In this document: piece after piece, positions 23,623 through 32,100 of the stretch
Position numbering within the stretch: position 1 is the stretch's first letter
Layout: every line of letters starts with the position of its first letter
Origin: Desulfobacteraceae bacterium
GTDB taxonomy: Bacteria > Desulfobacterota > Desulfobacteria > Desulfobacterales > Desulfococcaceae
Assembly: GCA_011390755.1 (NCBI GenBank)
Contig: JAABRU010000043.1
Span: 1-35,020, forward strand
Direction: 5' to 3'
Length of the DNA stretch: 35,020 bases
The notes under the pieces: generated by a model
Told to the model about the DNA's origin: nothing
The model's input: the letters and a program-made list of their open reading frames with translations, nothing else
The model's database searches: none
Translations under genes and position numbers: made by a program

Positions 23623-25965
23623 TTATTCTGTTTCGGAAAGGGGAAAAGCGGAATCCGGGGAACAGTCCCTATGCTGCTTTGACACCGGAAAGCAGATGGT
23701 GAATTCACTGCCCATGTTTTCGGTGCTTTCCAGGCGGATACTTCCCTCATAGTCCTGGATAATGCCGTAACTGATGGACAGCCCCAGCCCCGTGCCCTTG
23801 CCGACTTTTTTGGTGGTGTAAAAAGGTTCAAAAATGCGATCCCGCACTCTTTTGGGAATCCCCATGCCGTTGTCGGATACGGAAATGATGACCTGATCAT
23901 TTTCCGTGCCTGTGCGGATGTCAATTTCTTTGGGCTGTTTGCCGTACATCATGCCTTTTTCCCATTTTTCCTCAATGGAATCCCTGGCATTGATGAGCAG
24001 ATTGACGAATACCTGTTCCAGACGGTTGGGATCGGCCTGGATATGGGGCAGGTCCGGTGCAAAATTTTTCCTGAGAATGATTTCCCGGAGTTTTAACTGC
24101 TGGGAAAACATATCAATGGCCCTGCTCAGGGGATCGTTGACATTCACCTCTTCTTTTTCCACTTCGGATTTCCGGCCGAATTCCCGCAGATGGTTGATGA
24201 TTCTGGAGGCCCTGTCCACATGCCCGTCAATTTCTTCGGCCATGGTCTGCAGGATTTTTTCTTTAACGGGCTCCCCTTTTTTGATTTTGCGCATGAGAAA
24301 GGAGCTGGCGGTTTTGATAACCGTAAGGGGCTGGTTGAGCTCATGCGCGATGCCGGTGGCCATTTCCCCCAGGGTGGTCATTTTTCCGGCATGTACCAGC
24401 TGCTGCTCCGCAATCAGACGGCGGGTAATGTCACTGGTCGTCACCAGCAGATTCTTTTTTCCCATATAATCAAAGGGCGAAATACGGATATTCACAAAAA
24501 TAATCCGTCCGTCTTTGCACAGCTGCCGGGCCTGGTCAATAAATTTGCAGGTTTTGATTTTTTCTGTATAAACCTCCCGGTCGTTTTCATCAAAAAGATG
24601 CATGAATGGTAATCCCAGAATTTCTTTCTTCTGATAACCGTACACCACTCTCTGATTATCGTTGCAGTCCATAATTTTCAGACTTTCCGCATCCAGGGCA
24701 AAAACAGGATTGGGAATATTGTCATAAATAATACGGTATTTGGCTTCGGAATCCCGGATTCTTTCTTCCAGGCGCTTGCGCAGTGTAATATCCAGGTTCA
24801 TTTCCATTACAGCGGCAATTTCCCCCTTTGCATCCCGTATGGGAGAAGCCTGCACCAGCCAGTGGGAAACTTCCCCTGATTTGCTGATACCGGTTTCTTC
24901 ACTGTAATGGGATTTTCCGTCTGCAAAAGTCTTTTTTACCGGGCAGGCCTCACAGCGGCGATCCCTGCCTTTATAAACCTTGTAGCAGTGATCCCCCGGT
25001 GCGGGATTGAACTGCCGGGTAAATGCCTTGTTATAGCGCAGCAGTCTGTAATTTTTGTCAACAACCGTAATATAACAGGGAACCTGTTCAAACAGCTGCT
25101 GGTATTCATCCCTTTGCCGGTTGAGTTCTTCCTGTTTTTCCTTTGTTTTCTGCCCCATGATGGTGATGGCGTCCGCCAGCAGACCGATTTCATCGTCCCA
25201 GCCGGTTTTGGACTCATATTCGTATATTCCCCGGCCCATGCGCCGGGTTCTGCGGATCAGATTTTCAATGGGACGGATAATATCAATATGGAGAAAAACG
25301 GCAATAATACCGACGGTAACCAGAAAACAGATCAGGGCCATGATGAGAATCTGCCGTTCATGCCGGTACATTTCCATATCTGTTTTTTCCATGGAAACAA
25401 CGACATCCAGCACCCCCAGCAATTTGGATCGGCCAGGATGGAAATGGCAGTTTTCGCTACAGCCGCACTCATTATAAACAGGACTGACAATCCCCATCAT
25501 CCGGACACTGTCCCCCTTTTCATTTTTTTCCGTAAAGATGCGGGTCCGCTCCTCCAATGCCGGAGAAGGCCGCGGGGGCTCACTTTTATGACAGACACGG
25601 CAGGATTCGGATTGGATGTCCGCGCGCCTGCTGATTTCCGAGGGCCGATTGGAAAACCGGATCTCCCCTTTTTTACTGATGATGCGGATACGGCGGATCC
25701 CTTCGTGCCGGCCCAGGTTTGTGATGATTTCATTGAGATGTTCCCCGGCATTGCCCAGCAGGGCATAACGGGTTCCCAGTCTGATAATATCGGACAGCCG
25801 CTCGGTTTCCGCCACGGTATTGCGGAAGATATCATCTTTCTGCTGCTGTATATCAAACCAGGCCCAGGTGAAAATGCTGATAAACAGCACAATTCCCACG
25901 GAAAGGGTCAGGCGGAAAATCAGGGATTCCCAGAAGGGTATTTTTCTGTCCGGAATATTTTTCAA
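23623..25965 (-). CDS. Membrane histidine kinase with heme-c-like sensor and two PAS domains
   Basis: A 780-aa sensor kinase. TM1 is at about 17-36 and TM2 at about 206-226. The periplasmic loop between them carries CRVCH (122-126), a c-type heme motif, and CGCSENCHFHP (167-177), a variant Cys-His motif. Next come HAMP, a PAS with CYKVYKGRDRRCEACPV (327-343), a second PAS (about 405-520), HisKA with His541 (ATGIAHELNQPL), and a HATPase domain (DNGMGIPKR, GTGLGLSIS). A redox or ligand signal at a covalent heme is likely (inference from motif). The start is TTG: it overlaps the upstream stop (TTGA) and AGGAGG lies 8 nt before it. The RecQ-like gene starts 10 nt after its stop. Confidence 0.9.
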   Translation of the reverse strand: MKNIPDRKIPFWESLIFRLTLSVGIVLFISIFTWAWFDIQQQKDDIFRNTVAETERLSDIIRLGTRYALLGNAGEHLNEIITNLGRHEGIRRIRIISKKGEIRFSNRPSEISRRADIQSESCRVCHKSEPPRPSPALEERTRIFTEKNEKGDSVRMMGIVSPVYNECGCSENCHFHPGRSKLLGVLDVVVSMEKTDMEMYRHERQILIMALICFLVTVGIIAVFLHIDIIRPIENLIRRTRRMGRGIYEYESKTGWDDEIGLLADAITIMGQKTKEKQEELNRQRDEYQQLFEQVPCYITVVDKNYRLLRYNKAFTRQFNPAPGDHCYKVYKGRDRRCEACPVKKTFADGKSHYSEETGISKSGEVSHWLVQASPIRDAKGEIAAVMEMNLDITLRKRLEERIRDSEAKYRIIYDNIPNPVFALDAESLKIMDCNDNQRVVYGYQKKEILGLPFMHLFDENDREVYTEKIKTCKFIDQARQLCKDGRIIFVNIRISPFDYMGKKNLLVTTSDITRRLIAEQQLVHAGKMTTLGEMATGIAHELNQPLTVIKTASSFLMRKIKKGEPVKEKILQTMAEEIDGHVDRASRIINHLREFGRKSEVEKEEVNVNDPLSRAIDMFSQQLKLREIILRKNFAPDLPHIQADPNRLEQVFVNLLINARDSIEEKWEKGMMYGKQPKEIDIRTGTENDQVIISVSDNGMGIPKRVRDRIFEPFYTTKKVGKGTGLGLSISYGIIQDYEGSIRLESTENMGSEFTICFPVSKQHRDCSPDSAFPLSETE

Positions 25966-27905
25966 TGACTGTCCTCCTGTTTGCCGCGCAGGGATTCGGA
26001 AAGTGTTACGGGCAGCTGAATACGGAAAGTGCTTCCTTTGCCGGGTTCGGATGCAACACTTATGCGCCCCCCGTGCTGCTCCACGGTTTTCTTGGAGACA
26101 AAAAGCCCCAGCCCCGTGCCCCGGTTTCCTTTGGAAGAAAAAAACAGGGTAAAAAGAGAGTTGAGGGTTTCTTTGTCCATGCCGGGCCCGTTATCACTGA
26201 TTTCAAAAATAATGTTTTCTTTTTCCCGCTTTGCCCGGAAGGTGATGCAGTGTTCCTTTTTCCGCAGATCCTCTTTGCATGCATCCACTGCGTTTTCCAG
26301 TATATTTATCAATGCCGCACGGGATACCAGGGGATCAATTTCAAATCCGCCCAGTCCCGGGGCAAAGTCCCGGATAAAATCAATTTTTTCTTTCCGTGCC
26401 TTGGGCTCAAACGTGGCGGCAATTTCATTGATAAACTCGGCCACATCCACCTGTTCCCAGCTGAGTTCCCTTTCTTTGGCATAATAGAGTATATTGAGAA
26501 TCATTTCCCGGATGCGGGAAATCATCAGTTTGACGATTTCCCAGCCCTCCTCCATCTGTTCCCGCTTATCTTTTTTGAAACCGGAATTGAGCATATACAC
26601 ACCGCCGTCCAGACCCGTAAGCATTCCCTTAATGCCGTGGGAAATGGAACCGATGAGCAGCCCCAGGGAGGAAAGCTGATCCCGCAGTTTATAAATCTGC
26701 GTAATATTGGTGGACATTTCCATAACCTGCACAATTTTTCCATCCCTGTCCCGGATGGGGGCCGTCCAGATCAGCACATTATACTGCTCCCCTTTTGCGG
26801 ATTCCACCACGGCTTCGCTGGAATGGGGTTTTCCGTCGGCAAACGTCTCCATCACCGGGCAGTCTTTGCAGGTTTTTTCCCGTCCCTTATAGGCTTTGTA
26901 GCAGTATCTCCCTGCATGATCCCCGAAGTCCTCCCGGAAGAGACGGTTGATTTCCACAATTTTCAGACTGCGATCCTGCACAGAAATATAACAGGGCACT
27001 TCATCAAAAAGCTGGCGGTAGCGTTCCCGTTCATACTGCAGTTCGTCCTGCAGGCGTTTTACCTCGGAAATCTCACTGGCGATTTCAATCACCAGCTCGG
27101 TATTGCCGTCCCGATCCCGGATGGGAACTGTGTAAACAATCAGCGGAATGCGTTCTCCGTCCACTTTTACAATTTCTTTGGATCGCATGGCCTTGTTAAA
27201 ATGAAAGGTCAGGGCAACCGGACACTGGCAGGGGGAAGATGCATCCCCTGTATAAATCTCCCAGCTTTTGCGCCCTTTTCCTTCTCCCAGGCGTTCTTTG
27301 TACATCTGGTTGACAGCCAGGATTGCCATATCCCGGTCATGCAGGGATACCAGAAAGGGCAGATCATTGAAATGCTGCAAATCCCCGTCCAGGTCTCCGG
27401 CAAATCCCATAATGGCGGAAGTAATGCCCTCAAAAGCCTGGTTTACAGCCAGAAGCCGCTCGGCCTCCACCAGTTTCCGGGATTTTTCTTCCACTATTTT
27501 TTCCAGATTTTCCGTATATTCCCGAAGCTGCAGCCGCACCGATATTTTTTCAAATGCCCGCTGCAGGGCAATTTCCACCGCATCATCCCGAACCGGTTTG
27601 CTGATAAAATCCGCGGCATCGTATTTGAGGCTTTCAATGGCCAGATCCAGATCCCCGTGACCGGTCATCATAATGACTTCCGTGTCCGGGTATTTCTTTT
27701 TGACGGTTTTCAGCAGTGCAATACCGTCCATGCCCGGCATTTTGATGTCGGTCATGAGCACCGGGAAGAAATTTTCTGCCAGAATTTTCAGGGCTTCTTC
27801 CGCATTCGGGGCGGTTGTCACCTCATATTCCATGTCCTCCAGCAGTATTTTCAGTGTTCGGAGAATGCCGGGTTCATCATCGGCCAGGAGTATTTTTTTC
27901 TTCAT
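25962..27905 (-). CDS. Hybrid response regulator-PAS-histidine kinase
   Basis: A soluble signalling protein of about 647 aa. The N-terminal REC domain has the acidic pair in LLADDEPG, a phospho-acceptor Asp in VLMTDIKMPG (Asp53 from this start) and a Lys in ISKPV. A coiled coil and two PAS domains follow. The second PAS carries CYKAYKGREKTCKDCPV, nearly the same Cys motif as in the neighbouring kinase. The kinase core has LIGSISHGIKGM as a divergent H-box, NILENAVDAC and DNGPGM. I prefer the ATG at 27905 (GGAAAA upstream). A GTG at 27917 would add four residues. It overlaps the downstream kinase by 4 nt, so the two probably form a phosphorelay. No DNA-binding output domain is present. Confidence 0.9.
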   Translation of the reverse strand: MKKKILLADDEPGILRTLKILLEDMEYEVTTAPNAEEALKILAENFFPVLMTDIKMPGMDGIALLKTVKKKYPDTEVIMMTGHGDLDLAIESLKYDAADFISKPVRDDAVEIALQRAFEKISVRLQLREYTENLEKIVEEKSRKLVEAERLLAVNQAFEGITSAIMGFAGDLDGDLQHFNDLPFLVSLHDRDMAILAVNQMYKERLGEGKGRKSWEIYTGDASSPCQCPVALTFHFNKAMRSKEIVKVDGERIPLIVYTVPIRDRDGNTELVIEIASEISEVKRLQDELQYERERYRQLFDEVPCYISVQDRSLKIVEINRLFREDFGDHAGRYCYKAYKGREKTCKDCPVMETFADGKPHSSEAVVESAKGEQYNVLIWTAPIRDRDGKIVQVMEMSTNITQIYKLRDQLSSLGLLIGSISHGIKGMLTGLDGGVYMLNSGFKKDKREQMEEGWEIVKLMISRIREMILNILYYAKERELSWEQVDVAEFINEIAATFEPKARKEKIDFIRDFAPGLGGFEIDPLVSRAALINILENAVDACKEDLRKKEHCITFRAKREKENIIFEISDNGPGMDKETLNSLFTLFFSSKGNRGTGLGLFVSKKTVEQHGGRISVASEPGKGSTFRIQLPVTLSESLRGKQEDSH

Positions 27906-27931
27906 AGAATTTTCCACATATGCAAAAGGGG

Positions 27932-28624
27932 TTAATTCATCATATCCGTCATTTTCTGCTGCATATTCTGTGTAACCACTTTGCGATCATGCCCGCTTTT
28001 CAGGCGTTTTCCCAAAAGTATTCCTGCATCCGCTGCACTGGTCATCGCTTCGGGCTGTCTGCTGACATCGGGAATCATTTCATTTGTAATTTTGACATTT
28101 TTTCCGTACAGCATCTGCGGAATGCCCACAGCACAGGATTCACCGTATCCGCAGGAATAACAGGAGGCCGCCCCCTGTCCGCTGACTTTTGCAAGTGTTT
28201 CGATGAAACTGTACAGAAAAAATTTTTCTATGTCATCGGCGGGAAATCTGCCGTCCATGCCGCCGACTCCGACAGCAATACCCAGTTTTCCCCAGAGTGT
28301 ATCTCCCCCCTGATGCCGGAACTGAAACCATCTCTCAATAAATGCATGGGTTACAGCATTCAGACCCGAATAATAATTCGGAGCGCCGATAACATAAGCG
28401 TCCGCACCGACAATTTTATCACGAAGTTCCGTCATATCGTCACTGACTTTGCATATATTGTCTTTGGCACATCCCAGGCAGGCTATACACCCTCCTATCT
28501 TTTTGCCCCTCAGCGATACAAGGTCATATTCAATTCCTGTGTTTTCAAGTACGGTTTTCACCAACTTATAAACACCTGACGTATCTTTTTTTCTTGAACT
28601 TCCTGATATTCCGAGAATTTTCAT
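27932..28624 (-). CDS. Iron-sulfur flavoprotein / NAD(P)H-dependent FMN reductase-like
   Basis: A 230-aa flavodoxin-fold protein. KILGISGSSRKKDTSG at the N terminus is the FMN phosphate loop of the NADPH-dependent FMN reductase family. GGCIACLGCAKDNIC (Cys46, 49, 52, 58) is a compact Cys motif like that of iron-sulfur flavoproteins, and APNYYSGLNA is the flavin-side loop. A second Cys group (CYSCGYGESC) lies near 155-165. It is probably cytoplasmic electron transfer or redox detoxification. The ATG at 28624 has AAAGGAG upstream and is preferred over an ATG at 28645. The gene is followed after 26 nt by the hybrid regulator, so it likely heads the long operon. Confidence 0.85.
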   Translation of the reverse strand: MKILGISGSSRKKDTSGVYKLVKTVLENTGIEYDLVSLRGKKIGGCIACLGCAKDNICKVSDDMTELRDKIVGADAYVIGAPNYYSGLNAVTHAFIERWFQFRHQGGDTLWGKLGIAVGVGGMDGRFPADDIEKFFLYSFIETLAKVSGQGAASCYSCGYGESCAVGIPQMLYGKNVKITNEMIPDVSRQPEAMTSAADAGILLGKRLKSGHDRKVVTQNMQQKMTDMMN

Positions 28625-29030
28625 ATTAGGACTCCTTTTGCCCAATTCCTTTGCGGTCAGTGCTTTGTCAAGGTTGCACTGACGGCTTATGTCAGTCCTG
28701 TAAGGGCCCTACTGCATAGGCCCCGAAGCCGCCCATACCACCGGGCCTGTGCAATACGCCCCCGCGGTTTAAGCAGATGTTCCGGGTACCCCTCATTTTA
28801 TCCCTGACGAGACACTGTGTTACATTACAACCTGGCGGGTTAATACTGAACTGATTCTAATTATTTGACATAACATAATATTATCTTAATATACAAGTAA
28901 AAACCGCTCCATTTGGGAAAAATAAAGTCTTTTAAATCCGCCGGACGGAAAGGCAGAAAAGCGGAACCGGCCCGAAAGCAGAAAAAACTGCTGAAAGACA
29001 TCACAGGAGGCAGAGCCCGGGAGCGGGATA
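28625..29030. other. Intergenic stretch upstream of the flavoprotein operon
   Basis: It holds an 8-bp inverted repeat GTCAGTGC/GCACTGAC (28656-28663 and 28676-28683) about 30 bp upstream of the flavoprotein start, which could be an operator. It also holds the R6 repeat (28697-28765) and an AT-rich patch (28856-28905). A plus-strand TTGACA at 28866 lacks a good gene downstream. A 79-codon plus-strand frame from a TTG at 28913 has no ribosome site and runs through the terminator, so I do not call it. Confidence 0.5.
28697..28765. repeat. R6 repeat copy 2
   Basis: A diverged copy of 6856-6922 in the same orientation: CTGTAAGGGCCCTACTGCAT, then CCCGAAGCCGCCCAT, ending GTGCAATACGCCCC. It lies in the leader region of the flavoprotein operon. 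Confidence 0.55.
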
Positions 29031-29067
29031 AAAAAAAGGGCGGGAAATTGCTTCCCGCCCTTTTTTT
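29031..29067. terminator. Bidirectional rho-independent terminator
   Basis: A perfect 16-bp inverted repeat, AAAAAAAGGGCGGGAA (29031-29046) and its complement (29052-29067), with loop ATTGC. A GC stem flanked by seven A and seven T bases works in both directions. It ends the minus-strand transcript of the 1442-aa surface protein and isolates it from the flavoprotein operon. Confidence 0.9.
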
Positions 29068-29086
29068 GTCTTATGCATGTACATTT

Positions 29087-29112
29087 CCGGAGACCCTTGC
29101 AAGGGTCTCCGG
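29087..29112. repeat. Perfect 26-bp palindrome downstream of the surface-protein gene
   Basis: CCGGAGACCCTTG joined to its exact complement, 18 bp past the stop codon at 29130. It lacks a T-run on the minus strand, so it may stabilise the mRNA 3' end rather than terminate. ATTTTTG follows on the plus side. Confidence 0.7.
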
Positions 29113-29129
29113 ATTTTTGCTTTATGGGT

Positions 29130-32100
29130 CTATCTTTCGTTTCTCCGGATAAAAATCATGGAAAGGGCTGCGGTCAGTGCCAGCAGGATAACTGCCAGGG
29201 CATTTCCGGATGCACTTTCAATGAAACAGGTGTCACTTCCGCCGCCGCCTTCGCAGCAGGCTTCCGGTACAACTCCGATAGTCACCGGATCAACAATCCA
29301 TCCGTTTTTCACACCGTCACTGTCACCTGCACCACCGTCTATTAGAACAAAAGTAACAACTTTTCTGTCATCACTGACACTTATCAGATCCGTGACATCC
29401 AGCCAGCCGTCTTTCTGACTGTATTTGAACCCTATAAAGTCGTCAGGCAGGGCCTTTGTCAGATGCAGGTTCACGGTAACACTGTCGCACCCGGCATTTA
29501 CAGCCGTTTTGTAGGTAACAAATCCGTAGGGGAACTCATACCCTGCGGGCAGCGCGGCTGTAACAGCCATTTCTTCTGCGGAAATCCATTTCACCCAGCC
29601 AAGCTCTCCGCAATCATCCGTTTCCACACCAACACTGTCCGCATCTGTTGACAGAATCCGTGCCCACAGTCCGTTGATGGTCTTAGGCGGATTCACCACT
29701 TCCTGATCGTCCGGAACACCGTTTCCGTTCAGGTCTTCCTCATTTGCACCGACTGTCACAAATGTAAACACATCCGACCATCCGGAAGCCCGTCCGCTGC
29801 TGTCTGTGAACATGGCTCTCCAGTAATAGGAAGTTCCCGGATGGGTGAGGATAAAATCCGGAAGTGTCAGGGATGTCAGATTGTCACTGCTGGTCAGACT
29901 GTAAACCATCTGGGTAAAAGCCGGATCCAGGGCAATCTGCCATTTGGTCTGTCCGTGTGCGGCTCCCACCGGGCTTTTGAATGCTCCGGTTTTCAGAAGG
30001 GCTTTCAGGGCAATATTCGGCATACCGTCCGCAGGTTCGGCAAGAACCGGAGCTTCCGGTTCGTCTCCGCTCGGCAGTACTGCCGTAACCGTCTTCATGC
30101 TTGTTGCGGAATCGCAGTCATTGCTGACGGTCAGGGTTATGGTATAGGTTCCGGCAGTTGCATAAGTATGCGATGCCGTGATACCGCTGTCTGCCTGTCC
30201 GTCACCGAAATCCCAGGTGTATTCCCCTTCACTGGAGCCTTCGGCATTGAAAGTGACCGTCAGCGGCACAACACCGGTTTCCGGCGCTGCTGTAAACTTG
30301 GCAATCACTGTACACGCCTCGCTTACGGTAATCGCAGCCTCATCTGTGGCACTGCAGTTATCGCCGCCGTCTGTATCCTGAACTGTCAGCATGACGGTAT
30401 ATGTTCCCGGAACCGCATAGGTATAACTGATCTGTGCTCCGCTGTCTGTATTTCCGTCGCCGAAATCCCAGGTGATACTGTCTCCCACGGAACCGGCAGA
30501 GTCAAAGGCAACTGTCAGGGGTGCCATACCGGCCGCAGGTTCTGCTGTCATTACCGCAGCCGCGCCGCATACGGTTACCATCCGGCTGCTTTCTCTTGTA
30601 CAGCCGTTATTCCCCGTTGCCGTCAGCACCACTTCATATGTGCCGCTGGCCCCATAGGTATAGGTGCTTTCCGTTCCGGTACTGCCGTCACCGTATTCAA
30701 ACATCAGTGCGCCCGAAGTGTTTTCCGTGTTGAATGTGGCGGTCAGTCCGTTCACCGCAGCGGTAAATACCGCGGATGCATCACATGCTGTAAGGTTTAC
30801 GGTATCGCTGAATACGGCTTTGCATCCGTTATCCGCTGTGGCCGTCAGTTTTACCGTATAGGTTCCGGCTGCGGCATAGGTATGGGAGGTTTCTGTTCCT
30901 GTTTTTCCGTCACCGTAATCAAACAGGGGACTTCCCACGGTTCCCTCTGTATTGAAGATGACCGTCAGACCGCTTCCGTAATCATAGGTGAACGCGGCCA
31001 CTGCATCGCAGTCCTCCTGCGCCACTGTGACAGATTCTGCCGCAGTATCCGTACATCCGCCATCCGCAGTTACGGTCAGGTTCACGTCATAGGTTCCGGA
31101 AGCATCATAGGTTTTGCTCACAGTCATTCCACTGCCTGTGGTTCCGTCTCCAAAGGTCCAGCTATAGGTTTCTCCCACAGAACCGTCGGCACTGAAGGTA
31201 ACAGTCAGAGAGTTTTCTGTGGTAAATGCCGTGAATGCGGCATTGGCCATGCAGGTTCCGCCCACTGTGACAGTCTGCACGCTTGTGTCCGAGCATCCGT
31301 TGGCAGTTACGGTGAGTGTAACCGTATAGGTTCCGTCTGCAGCATAGGTATGTGTTACTGATTCGCCGGTTCCGGTGTTTTCGTCTCCGAAATCCCAGGA
31401 ATAGGTATCCGCGGTGGAACCGGATGCGTCAAACACAAGGGTTCTGGTCGGTACGATGGAGGGGAAGAATGGCGGCAGATCAATACTTTCCTCAGAGATC
31501 GTCACTGCAAAAAACGCAGAGGCTACGCAGCTTTCGCTTACGGTAACTGTGCGTTCACTTACACCCACGCAGTTTTCATCAGAACCTGTGACTTTCAGTT
31601 TCACGGTATAGGTTCCGGCCTGGGCATAGGTATGGGTCGCTGTTGCCCCTTCTCCTGTTACACCATCTCCGAAATCCCACATATAGCTGACAGCATTGGA
31701 AGAGGATGATCCGTCAAACAAAACTTCCAAAGCATTGCCGGTTCCCACGACTGTAAAAGCAGCCATACATTTTTCCACAGTAACCGTTTTTGTTGCCGTA
31801 GCAGATCCGCATGAATTGCTGACTGTCTGTTTTACCGTATAGGTTCCGGGGGATGTGTATTCATGCACCGGATTCTGGGATGTGGAGGTTTTACCGTCTC
31901 CGAAATCCCACTGCCATGAAGTGGCATTGCCGGAAGTATCTGTAAAAGTCACCTCAAGCGGAACCATACCGGAATCCGGATTTGCGGAAAAACCTGCTGT
32001 CGGCTGTGTGCAGATTGGCGGTGTCACGCACTGAGCAACGGTTATATTTATGCTGCTGTCCGGCGGTAAGAACTGGTTGGCGGAATCCGTGCCGTAACTG

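Noticed and set aside
23613..23924. N-terminal extension of the RecQ-like protein by 104 codons
   Set aside because: It lies fully within the histidine kinase gene in another frame and has no RecQ-like content. The ATG at 23612 has a Shine-Dalgarno and fits the operon spacing.
25965..27935. 656-codon plus-strand open frame opposite the hybrid kinase gene
   Set aside because: It is the antisense shadow of a clear REC-PAS-kinase gene; its translation has no domain features and is rich in His, Phe and Gly as expected for a shadow frame.
28913..29152. 79-codon plus-strand frame starting TTG, Lys/Arg-rich
   Set aside because: No ribosome site, and it reads straight through a strong terminator into the end of the surface-protein gene.
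29841..31361. 506-codon plus-strand open frame opposite the PKD array
   Set aside because: Its repeats mirror the repeated PKD codons on the other strand. There is no ribosome site, and the minus-strand protein is unmistakable.
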